Shown: positions 1-9,061 of the stretch, one piece after another
Layout: each line of letters opens with the position of its first letter
Position numbering within the stretch: the stretch's first letter is position 1
Program-made: the position numbers and the translations under genes
Assembly: GCA_016715625.1 (NCBI GenBank)
Contig: JADJZU010000003.1
Span: 1 to 64,000, forward strand
From: Bacteroidota bacterium
Lineage (GTDB): Bacteria > Bacteroidota > Bacteroidia > Chitinophagales > LD1
Length of the DNA stretch: 64,000 bases
Direction of reading: 5' to 3'
Notes under the pieces: model-generated
Told to the model about the DNA's origin: nothing
What the model saw: only the letters and a program-made list of their open reading frames with translations
The model's database searches: none

Positions 1-2
1 GC

Positions 3-122
3 TGCAACAGGCATTTACAAATCTACTACAATAAACACAGGCAACTTCCAGACGGCATTTACTTTTATGAGTTACGCAACGAGAAGGGTACACTTAAAAC
101 CGGAAAGCTCGTCAAGCAATGA
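3..122 (+). CDS. T9SS cargo protein, C-terminal sorting domain only (5' partial)
   Basis: The gene enters from the left edge and has no start in the window. Its last 39 codons end in a segment of the form LPDGIYFYELRN followed by a short basic tail (KTGKLVKQ) and TGA at 120-122. This is the typical end of a type A T9SS sorting domain (Por secretion tail): a G-[IV]-Y-F-Y strand, then a K/G-rich final strand ending in a basic K-x-[VI]. Family knowledge says such proteins cross the outer membrane through the type IX system and are released or anchored on the surface with cleavage of this domain. The function of the missing N-terminal part cannot be told. Only this frame is free of stops up to the edge and gives a recognisable domain. 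Confidence 0.75.
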   Translation, partial: CNRHLQIYYNKHRQLPDGIYFYELRNEKGTLKTGKLVKQ

Positions 123-406
123 CGAGAGAAAACCAGCCGCTAATCGAGTAGCCCGCCCCGCCAGTTGTAACTTACGGGGAGAGGCTCTCAAATAAGCGGA
201 GCGATTCATGAAGTCCTTTAAAAAACAAACGTTACTGAATACACCACTAATCATGCGGGTAACGCAATTAGCGGTGACGTGCAAAATTGAAGCTGAGTGC
301 TCCTATCAAACTTTTGTGCAGGTTGACAGTGAAGTGCTCCAAAATTGCCAACTGCGGCAACACGCCAAACGTTCATCCTAACCTTGCTTCTCTTCTCCCC
401 TATTAT
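123..406. other. Intergenic region, about 280 bp, no gene recognised
   Basis: The open frames here do not resemble any protein I know and overlap each other on both strands. The stretch contains several inverted short words, for example GTAACTTACGGGGAG followed by AGGCTCTC, and GCGGGTAACGCAATTAGCGG followed downstream by TGCGGCAACACGCC. It reads like a structured or repetitive non-coding element rather than a gene. It separates two convergent transcription units. No T-rich hairpin terminator is evident. Confidence 0.4.
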
Positions 407-1836
407 CTACATCCACGCTTTAGCCACCAGTTGGGCGGCTGTCATAATAGCGGTCATGGGGTTTACGCCAATATTGGATGGAAAGAAAGAGGAGTCGGCA
501 ATAACCAATCCATCTATACCCTCTACCTGAAATTTTTCGCGCACGTTTACTCCGCAAAAAAGGTGCGTGGCGGCCATGGGCACTATGCCGGGGCCGGGTT
601 TTAAATCTGCAATACGTTTTGCTTCGGCCATGCTTGTTATCACTTCAGGCGCACCATACACCGATGGCCACACTTCTTTAGCCCCTGCCTGCAGCATGGC
701 TTCTGCCATCATCGATAAGCCTTTGAGGATATTCTTTCTATCGTGGTCGGTGGGCGAATAGGCTACCAAAGGGCCCAGCGGTGAGCGCATTACTTTGCCT
801 CTGGCTTCGGCCTTGCAGGCAACGCCCCAAATGGCCACATGGTCTAATTTTTCAAGTCTGCTTTCGAGCAGTTTGCCGGCCCCCGGCACACGGGCAGCAC
901 GAAAAGCGCGGGGCATTCCCAGGCTTTCAAACTTTATGTTTTCCTTTCCCCAATAGGTGCTCTGTGCCGATTGCGAAGCTTCGGGCATGCCCACTATCTT
1001 TTTATCAAAAAGTCCCGCCATAGCCGAACCGGGGTGGCACATAAAGCCATTGCCCTTTAGTTGAACTCCGCTTTTGAGCAACAGCCAGGGTGTTTGAATG
1101 GCACTTGCCGCCATTATAACCGCCTGCCGGGCATGTGCCGTAAAAGTGGCTCCGGAGGCAAACCTGCCTTTGACCCCCACAGCGCGCCTGTTTTTTATAA
1201 CCACTTCTTTCACCTCACAACTGGAATATAGCCTTGCTCCATTGGCAATAGACATGGGTATGTAGTTTAGCTCCATGCTTTGCTTGGCATGGTTGGGGCA
1301 GCCCTGCATACACTTGCCCGAGCCTTTGCAGCCGGGGGTGCTGCGCATGATGGGCTCCGCCTTGTGGCCCCACACTTTTAGCATAGTGCCGCCATTTTCG
1401 CCATATAGCTCGGGTGGTGTGGGGCTATGTGCAGTTCTTTATCGAGCACATCGTTGGCCTCCATCAACTCTTTAAAGGGTAATAGTTTCTCCCATTTTTT
1501 ATCGGCTTTCACCCAGTCGTGCCACACCCATTCGGGAAATCGTATTTGAATGGCGCAATTGATATAAGAACCACCACCCACACATTTACCCTGCAGGAGC
1601 GGCACAGGGTCGGCACCTATGGAGGCCGCAGCACCTGCATCGCGATAGAGGCTGGTCATGGTCTTTAGCGCATCTTCACCTATTACAGGTTGGGGTGGTG
1701 CGCCTTCTTCTACTATAATTACGCTTTTGCCGGCAGCCGACAGCCATCGGGCACAGGTGGCGCCCGCAGGCCCCGAACCCACAATCACAAAGTCGGCATC
1801 GTCTGTTATATCGTGTGCGGAATCGTTTAATTGCAT
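407..1836 (-). CDS. GMC family oxidoreductase (FAD), interrupted by a frameshift
   Basis: Predicted FAD-dependent alcohol or sugar oxidoreductase of the glucose-methanol-choline family. The first piece (152 codons from 1836) starts with an FAD-binding Rossmann motif, VIVGSGPAGATCARWL, then the substrate-side GGGSYIN segment. The second piece (to 407) has a four-Cys segment CKGSGKCMQGCP and the family's C-terminal signature around ADSSFFPSNIGVNPMTAIM. The pieces join if one base is restored in the C-run near 1412-1414, giving about 476 residues, a normal GMC length. The ATG at 1384 overlapping the first stop is therefore unlikely to be a real second start. The gene overlaps the upstream 88-codon gene by 10 bases, so the two are probably coupled. 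The substrate is unknown. An alcohol dehydrogenase role beside the AlkB at 48 kb is possible, but nothing in the sequence links them. Confidence 0.85.
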
Positions 1837-2093
1837 TGGGTCATGAGGGCGGTTAGTTTCCAGAATTGCACCAGGCTGCGAATGGTAGCATTCGGGTGAT
1901 GATAGAGTTCTTCAATAATCTGTATGCGGTTTTCGGGCTTCAGCATTCCAAAGGTTAAACCGTGTTTTTTGAGGGCAAATACATGCACCAGCACTATAGA
2001 TGCCCGCAGCAAAAAGCGAACATGGAAAGGAAACTCCTTTGGCATTTCGCTGCCCTTCCACCCCGGCACTATAGCTTCGAAAACTAATTTCAT
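1827..2093 (-). CDS. Small protein upstream of GMC oxidoreductase
   Basis: An 88-residue protein encoded immediately before the GMC oxidoreductase and overlapping its start by 10 bases, which implies co-translation. It contains a moderately hydrophobic helix (FLLRASIVLVHVFAL) and a basic, helical remainder, with no signal peptide or catalytic motif that I recognise. Position and overlap suggest an accessory or membrane-tethering partner of the oxidoreductase, as small subunits accompany many GMC dehydrogenases. That is inference from context only. Confidence 0.6.
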   Translation of the reverse strand: MKLVFEAIVPGWKGSEMPKEFPFHVRFLLRASIVLVHVFALKKHGLTFGMLKPENRIQIIEELYHHPNATIRSLVQFWKLTALMTQCN

Positions 2094-2181
2094 AAAAAGC
2101 GCTGCGTGATTAAGATTGTTATTGTATCAAATATATTGCAGCAGAATTAATGCAGGTTTATTTCAGTAAAAAGAGTACACC

Positions 2182-2751
2182 ATGATAACTTTTGAAGATA
2201 TGCTGGCCATGAATAACCAACAGGTGGCCGAGGTTTTTAAAAACGGATTTCCCATCAACTATAAGGAACTTCACGACACGCAATATCTGGGTGTGGATTT
2301 GAGTTTACCGGCCTGGGTGAATAAAATATTATGGAAAACCTTTCGCAAAACATTTTACCGCGATGAGCTAACCGGCATCATACGAGGCTGGAATGTAAAG
2401 CTGGTGCAAACGGGCTACAACTTTCCTACCATTGCCAAAAAGGACAAGCAGGGAAATGAATTTTCGTTTGGGCATTACCACCTGTGCTCTGCAAAGGGCA
2501 AGTCGTTTCCAAAGGGCTGGCAGGGTGCCGATTATCTCGATTATGGAGTGGCGGGCAATCCATTCTACGATGTGGCGGGCCTGGGTTATTGCCCGATAGT
2601 AGCCGTGAACGAAGGGTCTACCGATTTGCTACTCGGTTGGGAGGTATTTAAAATAGGACCGTTCTTTGTTCCATTGAACGATTATTGGTTGCTTAAAAAA
2701 GAAGGACCGCTAACGGTAGTGCAGCCCGTGCCCGGTGCAGAGAAACGATAA
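2182..2751 (+). CDS. Conserved-looking hypothetical protein, 189 aa
   Basis: Divergently transcribed from the GMC pair. The protein has no signal peptide or membrane helix and is rich in aromatic residues and Gly. A central stretch, DYGVAGNPFYDVAGLGYC, and a C-terminal GWEVFKIGPFFVPLNDYW look like beta-strands of a compact barrel or ligand-binding fold. It faintly recalls the GXWXG/DUF4334 arrangement, but I cannot claim membership. The 88-bp gap to the GMC pair is a shared upstream region, so co-regulation with that locus is plausible. Function unknown. Confidence 0.7.
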   Translation: MITFEDMLAMNNQQVAEVFKNGFPINYKELHDTQYLGVDLSLPAWVNKILWKTFRKTFYRDELTGIIRGWNVKLVQTGYNFPTIAKKDKQGNEFSFGHYHLCSAKGKSFPKGWQGADYLDYGVAGNPFYDVAGLGYCPIVAVNEGSTDLLLGWEVFKIGPFFVPLNDYWLLKKEGPLTVVQPVPGAEKR

Positions 2752-2769
2752 GCGGCAAGCGTGTAAGCA

Positions 2770-3567
2770 TTACCTAACGGCCATTTTGCGCAGCATAACC
2801 GATAAAAACCAAGGCGATATACGCTTCATCCAGATGCCGAGGCTTTCTTTAAATCCGCCTATAAACACTTCCTGTTTTTCGGCTTGTATAGCTTTCACTA
2901 TTTGTGAGGCACACTCAGCAGCCGTAAGCCCATTGGCCGTGGCATTATCCATGGTACCCAGGGCGGTGCCGGTTCCGGTGAGCGCATTTTTCGATACGTT
3001 TGTTTGAATAAAACCCGGGCACACCAGTAGTATTTGTATGCCATCCTTATATACCTCTGCACGCAGCGAATCGAAGAAACCATGAAGGGCATGTTTGCTG
3101 GCAGCATAGCCGCTTCGCCACGGGCTGCCAAACTTTCCTACTGCGCTGGTAACGGTCACTATCATTCCGCTTTTTCGCTCCATGAAGTTTTTTAAAACAG
3201 ATTTGCTGAGCGCTATAGTGCCAAAGTAATTGACCTCCATTAGCTTTCTATCTACCGATACTTCTGTTTCATACGCCAAGGAACGTTGGCTGATTCCTCC
3301 ATTGTTAACCAGCACATCGATACAGCCAAAACGCTGAAGCACTTCATTTTTCTTGGCTTCAAACGAGGCTTGATTTTCCAGGTCGAGGGGCAGAATCATG
3401 TAATCGCTTTCGGATAAACCGGTTGCTTTCGCTACCCTTATCAGTTCGTCCCCGCGTCTGGCGCTGATTACAAGTTTCACTTTTTCAGAAGCAAGTGCTA
3501 ATGCCAGCGCTTCGCCAATACCGGAAGAGGCACCTGTGAGCCACACTACTTTATTTTGTAAATCCAT
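2770..3567 (-). CDS. Short-chain dehydrogenase/reductase (DHRS7-like)
   Basis: Classical SDR oxidoreductase of 265 residues. The cofactor motif TGASSGIG is at residues 11-18 and is followed by SARR at the end of beta-2, which favours NADP. NNG is at 88-90, the catalytic Ser is about 141, and the YxxxK pair is Y154/K158. The C-terminal extension with a hydrophobic-basic end (SLGIWMKRISPWFLSVMLRK) resembles DHRS7-type SDRs and may bring the enzyme to the membrane. The substrate is not predictable. It lies 27 bp upstream of the end of the ABC exporter gene on the same strand and could be co-transcribed with it. Confidence 0.88.
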   Translation of the reverse strand: MDLQNKVVWLTGASSGIGEALALALASEKVKLVISARRGDELIRVAKATGLSESDYMILPLDLENQASFEAKKNEVLQRFGCIDVLVNNGGISQRSLAYETEVSVDRKLMEVNYFGTIALSKSVLKNFMERKSGMIVTVTSAVGKFGSPWRSGYAASKHALHGFFDSLRAEVYKDGIQILLVCPGFIQTNVSKNALTGTGTALGTMDNATANGLTAAECASQIVKAIQAEKQEVFIGGFKESLGIWMKRISPWFLSVMLRKMAVR

Positions 3568-3594
3568 GGAAATCTGTTTATGGGTATAAGGATG

Positions 3595-5490
3595 TTATTC
3601 CAATTCATATTGCAACTTGAGCAGGTTTCTATATAGGCCATCATCCAGCGTCAGCAATTCGTTGTGCGTGCCTTGCTCTACAATTTTTCCTTTGTTGATG
3701 ACCAAAATAGTATCGGCTTGCCGGATGGTAGATAAGCGGTGAGCAATAATGAAAGTCGTCCTGTTTTTCATCAATTCATTCAACGCCTCTTTCACCAGTT
3801 TTTCACTTTCTGAATCTAAGGCTGATGTAGCCTCATCGAGAATTAAAATTTTAGGGTCGCGCAAAATGGCCCGTGCAATAGCAATTCGTTGTTTTTGCCC
3901 GCCCGATATTTTTACTCCACGCTCTCCAACTATAGTATCGAACTTGTCAGGAAATCCCTCAATAAAATCCAATGCATTGGCCTTACGTGCCGCAGAAATA
4001 ATTTCATCTTCTGTGGCAAGTGGTTTGCCATAAGCAATGTTTTCGCGAATGGTGCCGCCAAAAAGAATAGTATCCTGCGGTACCGTCCCGAAATTTTTTC
4101 TTAATGCAGTGATATTATAGTGACTCAGAGGTTGACCATCTATAAAAATAGCTCCTGCATCTATAGGATATAGACCCGAGAGCATCTTGATGATGGTTGA
4201 TTTACCGGAACCACTAGGCCCTACCAATGCTATTTTCTGACCGGCTTTTACCGAGAATGTAAGATCTGTAAATAGTTTAGTTTCCTTGCGTGATGGATAA
4301 GAAAAGCTCACATTTAGAAATTCTACATCACCAGTTACATGATTTACCACATTCTCATCAGTTGTACGTGTTTCTGATTTCTCTCCCAGTATTTCATTAA
4401 TCCTTTCGGAAGCGCCAATTGTCTTTTGCAGCACGCTATAGCTTTCGCTAAGACCAGCCAACGAACTACCAATAAAAATAGTAAGTAGAAAAAACTGTAT
4501 GAGATCGCCCATCGATATATTCCCTTTGGCCACTTCATTGAGTCCGGCATAAACGATGAAAACGATGGCACCAAACATTGCGAAAATGATGAAGGACACG
4601 AAGCCCGCACGATACTTAGCGGCATAAAGCCCAATAGCTGCCACACGTTGATTTATCAGAGCATACCTGCGAGTTTCATAGGCTTCATTCGTAAATGCCT
4701 TTACTACATCCACAGCCTGAAAAGTTTCTTCCACAATCGTATTGCTCTCAGCTAACTCATCTTGCGCTTTTCGGGATATAGTCCTAATAAATCTACCAAA
4801 AAGCACAGCCGCTATCACCAAAACCGGCAACAAGGCCAGAATAATAATGGTTAGTTTCCAGGAAATGGCGAGTATGAAGGGGATACATACAATAGGCAAA
4901 ACCAGTTGCCGAACAAAAAAGGCCAACTGGTTAGTAAGCGCATCCTGCAACTGCGAAACATCACTCGATATGCGCGATGTAAGATTTCCCACTCTGTTTT
5001 CTTCAAAAAACTGTATGGGTAGCGTGATGATTCGTTCATACAATTCCCTCCGAATAGCGCTCATTGCGTGTTGGCTCACATATTCAAACAGGTAAATTCT
5101 AAAGAAGGACAACACTGCCTGAATCAGCAATACAAGGCCCAGAATGGCACCAATATCTTTCAGTTTTTCGGGGGAAATTTCAGAAGTGTAACTATTTACG
5201 GCTGCGGAAATATTACTTAGTTTTTCTTCTGCCGATAAATTCGATTTTAAGGTTTTTGCTACCTGTACAATAACCTCCTTTGCCGGTGATGCTGCATCGA
5301 TTAATTTTCCAAAACCACCCGGTATAAAACTCACCACTCCGGTGCTTATGACCAGGCAAAGCATCCCTGTTGCAAATTGCCATTTGTAAGGCAGGATGAA
5401 CCTGTAAATACGCAGCGACTCTTTAATTTGATTCCAAGATGGAATTGCTTTCTTTTTATCTGATGTAGCCATAATTCTTTGAGATTGCAA
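3595..5490 (-). CDS. ABC exporter, fused permease and ATPase (MsbA/MDR type)
   Basis: Half-transporter of 631 residues: an N-terminal type IV ABC exporter membrane domain (about 30-345) and a C-terminal nucleotide-binding domain. Walker A GPSGSGKST is at 424-432, the Q-loop VPQDT near 470, the signature SGGQKQR at 529-535, Walker B ILILDEATSA at 548-557 and the switch His at 584. It would work as a homodimer exporting lipids or hydrophobic compounds from the inner leaflet. A long loop of about 50 residues lies between the first two membrane segments. The second Met (residue 7) is an alternative start. No dedicated substrate gene is next to it, so flipping of lipid A versus drug export cannot be decided. 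Confidence 0.9.
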   Translation of the reverse strand: MQSQRIMATSDKKKAIPSWNQIKESLRIYRFILPYKWQFATGMLCLVISTGVVSFIPGGFGKLIDAASPAKEVIVQVAKTLKSNLSAEEKLSNISAAVNSYTSEISPEKLKDIGAILGLVLLIQAVLSFFRIYLFEYVSQHAMSAIRRELYERIITLPIQFFEENRVGNLTSRISSDVSQLQDALTNQLAFFVRQLVLPIVCIPFILAISWKLTIIILALLPVLVIAAVLFGRFIRTISRKAQDELAESNTIVEETFQAVDVVKAFTNEAYETRRYALINQRVAAIGLYAAKYRAGFVSFIIFAMFGAIVFIVYAGLNEVAKGNISMGDLIQFFLLTIFIGSSLAGLSESYSVLQKTIGASERINEILGEKSETRTTDENVVNHVTGDVEFLNVSFSYPSRKETKLFTDLTFSVKAGQKIALVGPSGSGKSTIIKMLSGLYPIDAGAIFIDGQPLSHYNITALRKNFGTVPQDTILFGGTIRENIAYGKPLATEDEIISAARKANALDFIEGFPDKFDTIVGERGVKISGGQKQRIAIARAILRDPKILILDEATSALDSESEKLVKEALNELMKNRTTFIIAHRLSTIRQADTILVINKGKIVEQGTHNELLTLDDGLYRNLLKLQYELE

Positions 5491-5577
5491 TGTTAGTCTT
5501 TGAATCCTGTTTTTTAACTCTAAAGTGTGGATTTAAAACCGGAAAGGATTACCTATTACATACCGACTACTCGTTTT

Positions 5578-5599
5578 TATGACAATTCTATGACAATTC
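5578..5599. promoter_or_regulatory. Perfect 11-bp tandem repeat, probable response-regulator operator
   Basis: TATGACAATTC occurs twice without a gap (5578-5588 and 5589-5599), about 28 bp upstream of a TATATTTG promoter element. Two direct half-sites at an 11-bp period are the known binding geometry of OmpR/PhoB-family winged-helix regulators. Read on the other strand the core is TTGTCATAGAATTGTCATA, close to the enterobacterial Pho box. A related repeat stands before the response regulator gene at 8987-9008. That the encoded regulator binds here is inference. Confidence 0.6.
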
Positions 5600-5626
5600 C
5601 CTCGCCAATATCGGTTCACACTGACA

Positions 5627-5634
5627 TATATTTG
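5627..5634 (+). promoter_or_regulatory. Predicted -7 element TATATTTG for the TonB receptor operon
   Basis: Exact match to TAnnTTTG, the -7 box of the Bacteroidota primary sigma factor. No TTTG -33 box stands at the usual distance, which fits a promoter that depends on the activator site just upstream. Transcription would begin at about 5638-5642, so the ATG at 5642 would be nearly leaderless and the in-frame ATG at 5660 becomes a serious candidate start. Confidence 0.5.
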
Positions 5635-5641
5635 TGCCCGT

Positions 5642-7941
5642 ATGGATACGTGTAGTCGAATGTCTGTTTACCGGTATTTGTTCGCTTTTTTTATTGCGTT
5701 TTGGTTTAGTAATACTTTACAGGCTTCTGAAAACCTGTTGGACCAAACAGCTACCATCCGATTAGTTTTTGCCAGCGACTCAAAGCCTTTTGCCGATGCC
5801 ATTATTCGTGTCATTCCGTTGAATAAGAAATCTGCTAACTCAAAATTAAACGTGGGTATCTCTGATGCATCGGGCATCTATAGCTTCCCGGTTCCGGAGC
5901 CGGTTATCATTACCGTTTCTTATTTGGGATATAGCAGTTTCTCTGACACACTATGGTCTGCAGTGGATAAAACCTATAAAATGGTGGCAATATCTCAGGA
6001 CATTAAAGATGTGGTGGTCACGGGTCAATATGCCGTTGGCAGTGTGCAGAAATCAGTTTATGAGATTAAGGTTATTAATGCAGAAACCATTCGTGCCAAG
6101 GGAGCAAACAACCTGCGCGAGGCACTGCAAAACGAACTGAATATTGATCTGGGTCAGGATGCTGTGTTCGAAGCAATGTGAGCATAAATGGCATCTCCGG
6201 TGAGGGAATAAAAATAATGGTAGATGGAGTGCCTGTTGTTGGTCGACTAGACGGCAAACTCGATTTGAGTCAGATTAATGTCAGTAACATTGAGCGAATA
6301 GAAGTAGTGGAAGGCCCTATGTCTGTTATGTATGGCACCGATGCTATGGGCGGAGTTATTAATATTATAACCAAGAACTTTCAGCAGGAGAAAGTAAATG
6401 TCAATTTGAAGTCCTATTACGAAAGTGTGGGTCAATACAACGTGGAGATAAATTCAGGATTCAGCGTTGGTAAAAGCCAGCTTTATGCCAGTGGTGGCCG
6501 GTACTTTTTTGACGGATATTCTGCCAATAAGAGCTATTCCCGGTTTCAGGAATGGAAACCCAAAGAACAATATTTTGCAGATGCGAAATACGTCTACAAT
6601 GCAAACAAGTTTCGGGTTTCACTACTCGGCTCCTTTTTCCGCGAACGAATGATTGATCGCAGCGAGCCTAAAAAGACCATCAACTTTGGCGACACCATTA
6701 ATCCCTGGATTTACATTGGGAGCGATCTCAATTACCTGACGTATCGTCCAAGAGCTTCGTTTTCGTTTATGTATAAATTTAATGAGGGAAATCAGTTAGA
6801 TGCTTTGATATCCTATTCGGGTTTTATACGATTTACCTCTCGCTCTGTAAAAAACCTGAGCACGCTCGAAGAGCAGGTAGCTACAGACACTTCTGGAGCG
6901 GACACTTCGCTCTATCATCAAATTATTTTCAGGCCCACATACACCTTCCCCGTATGGAAAAACCGATTGCAATTTCAATTTGGCGGGGAAGTAAATCAGG
7001 AGTTTGCCATTCAGGACCGAATCAAAAACGGCAAACAAAATAGTGGTGATTACGCGGCTTATGGCAGCATTCGATTGACTGCAATAGAAGGATTCGATAT
7101 TCAACCGGCAGTCAGAATCATTTACAACACACGGTTTCAGGCACCACTCATTCCCTCACTGAATTTGAAATACAGTTATAAAAGTCTGGTAGTAGTTCGT
7201 GCATCGTATGGCAGAGGATATAGAGCTCCATCGCTCAAAGAATTGTTTTTGGAGTTTGTGGACATCAATCACAGGCTCTATGGCAACGAGCAATTAAAGC
7301 CGGAGAATGGACATAATGTAAATGCCTCTATTAACTACTCTCCCAAATTCAGAGAACACACTTTGAGTTTTGAGGCATCCGGTTTTTATAATTACATCTT
7401 GAACAAAATAGACTGGAAGTTATTGAGCGCAATTGGACCCGAACTGAACAGTTACCGGTATTTTAACATCAACAAGTATATCACTTATGGTGGCGATGTA
7501 GGAGTTACTTACCGCTGGAGAAAGTTACAGTTAAATGCTTCGGCAATTATCACCAACTATGCCTACAACATTTCGGGTGGCAGTGCGCTCCAGAAAACCT
7601 GGAGTCCTGACTTTACAGCCAATGCTTCCTATTTAATACCCAAAGCTGAAATTGGCGTGAATGTCTATTACAAGTATAATGGAGCAAAGCCCTTGTTTAG
7701 TGTAAACAATAGTATCCAAACCGGTTCACGATCTGCCTATCACATGCTCGATGTATCGCTGGTTCGCAGCTTTTGGAAAAACAGAATACAACTACAAATC
7801 GGGGGAAAGAACCTAATCGGTGTTTCAAATGTGGCAGCAGATAACGTAACAGGAATCGGACATAGTTTCAACAGCTCCGCTGTTAACATTGGATGGGGCA
7901 GAACATTCTTCACAAGTTTAATATTGCATTTTTCCAAGTAG
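5642..7941 (+). CDS. TonB-dependent outer-membrane receptor, interrupted by a frameshift
   Basis: Outer-membrane active-transport barrel. It starts with a signal peptide ending near LQA, then a carboxypeptidase-regulatory-like beta-sandwich typical of Bacteroidota receptors (about 35-115), then the plug (VVVTGQYAVGS onward, continuing in the second piece as IKIMVDGVPVVGRLDG and the conserved IERIEVVEGPMSVMYGTDA). The barrel follows, with YGRGYRAPSLKELF and a C-terminal strand ending in Phe-Ser-Lys. The frame breaks near 6176, where restoring one base gives FEASVSINGISGEG, as in the family. The apparent GTG restart at 6178 is thus an artefact or a real mutation. The downstream HmuY-like lipoprotein overlaps its stop, so heme or another iron source is the likely cargo. 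ATG 5660 is an alternative start. Confidence 0.88.
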
Positions 7942-8969
7942 TGAATCTCATCAACCACAAACAATCTTACGGCCTGAACTTTACATACCTTGCTCTGCTT
8001 ATGGTGACATTGCTGCTGCAGTCTTGTTTTAAAGAGAAGCCGCTGGCACCACCCCCAAACCAAAGCATTGGTCAAACTGCTTTGATTTCTATGGGCCCCG
8101 GATATGCCAATCAGTTTTTTTACAGCCTGGAGACCAATACCGTGCTTTCGCAAAACGACCGAAATGCATACGATTTGCTTTTTGATTGTGATGCCAATAG
8201 CTTTTACATCTGGCTGAATACAGCCAAATTTATGAGTGTGATAAAGACCGATAAATCAAATCTGGACCTTGTGACATTGAATGACACTATCGGTAAAGAA
8301 TGGAAATACGAGTTAGGCTCCTTCAACAAGGATTCCAGTGCGTTGGGCACTTGGTGGAGTTCGCTCGGCACTGAACCTGTTTCAGACAACAAGGTTTACA
8401 TTATTCACTTAGGATTAGATGCCAACGGTGAATCTATGGGCTACATCAAACTACAGATTCATGACTTTTCAAGTGGAGAATATTCCATTTCGTATATGCG
8501 CGAGGGCGAAAACAGTTCGCGTAATTTTACCATAGCAAAAGACAACACCAGAAACTACGCTTACTTCACTTTTACCAATGACTCAGGAATTGTTGATGGC
8601 ATAGAGCCCGATAAAGCACTTTGGGACTTTTGTTTTACACGCTACAGTGTTGTTTTTTATGAACCTTATTACCTGCCTTATTTAGTAACAGGGGTTTTAC
8701 ATAACCCGTCCAGGGTGCAGGCATATATAGATAGTACTGTCAATTTTGAAACAATTACCATTTCAAATTTTGAAACAGATCGTTTGTTGGCCGACAGAGA
8801 TGCTATCGGTTATGGTTGGAAACGCTTCACTAACAATGATTACACTACTCTGCCCGGTCATGTATATTTTGTAAAGACTGCTGAAGACCGATATTACAAG
8901 TTACACTTTGTCGACTTTAAGCAAGGAAATGCCTGGGGATATCCTGCCTTCGAGTTTTATAGATTATAG
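7941..8969 (+). CDS. HmuY-like heme-binding lipoprotein
   Basis: I place the start at GTG 7941, whose G is the last base of the receptor's TAG (TAGTG overlap). This gives an N-terminal hydrophobic segment ending in the lipobox LLQSC with the lipidated Cys at residue 29. An upstream in-frame ATG at 7893 would lie inside the receptor and put 16 extra residues before the signal. The mature part (about 314 residues) carries the HmuY-family pattern of an all-beta heme carrier: FFYSLETNTVLSQNDRNAYD followed by LLFDCDANSFYIWLNTAKF. HmuY proteins take heme from host or environmental proteins and hand it to the partner TonB receptor. The gene order supports this pairing. Heme ligands cannot be identified with confidence from sequence alone. 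Confidence 0.78.
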   Translation: MNLINHKQSYGLNFTYLALLMVTLLLQSCFKEKPLAPPPNQSIGQTALISMGPGYANQFFYSLETNTVLSQNDRNAYDLLFDCDANSFYIWLNTAKFMSVIKTDKSNLDLVTLNDTIGKEWKYELGSFNKDSSALGTWWSSLGTEPVSDNKVYIIHLGLDANGESMGYIKLQIHDFSSGEYSISYMREGENSSRNFTIAKDNTRNYAYFTFTNDSGIVDGIEPDKALWDFCFTRYSVVFYEPYYLPYLVTGVLHNPSRVQAYIDSTVNFETITISNFETDRLLADRDAIGYGWKRFTNNDYTTLPGHVYFVKTAEDRYYKLHFVDFKQGNAWGYPAFEFYRL

Positions 8970-8986
8970 GCTGCAAGGACCTTTCT

Positions 8987-9008
8987 TATTACAATTCTGT
9001 GACATTCA
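8987..9008. promoter_or_regulatory. Imperfect 11-bp tandem repeat before the response regulator gene
   Basis: TATTACAATTC (8987-8997) is directly followed by TGTGACATTCA (8998-9008). Both halves match the TATGACAATTC units at 5578-5599 at most positions and have the same orientation and 11-bp period. It lies 53 bp before the regulator's ATG. The simplest reading is autoregulation by the response regulator, shared with the TonB receptor operon. Confidence 0.5.
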
Positions 9009-9061
9009 TTTCAAAATTTGCCCGTATAATTACTTCACATACTAAACCTTAAATCATACAC

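Noticed and set aside
287..604. Plus-strand open frames over 287-604, and the minus-strand frame 72-284, as small genes
   Set aside because: The first runs into the antisense of the GMC C-terminus and the second overlaps the T9SS tail; neither resembles a protein family nor has a sensible start context.
1378..1384. Programmed frameshift or ATG-TAA overlap between two GMC half-genes
   Set aside because: The family is a single chain, no slippery heptamer with downstream structure is evident, and many other genes in the window show similar one-base breaks. A lost C in a C-run explains it.
6178..7941. The second piece of the TonB receptor as an independent gene starting at GTG 6178, coupled through the overlapping TGA
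   Set aside because: It would start in the middle of the plug domain and lack a signal peptide. One added base joins it to the first piece through a conserved plug sequence.
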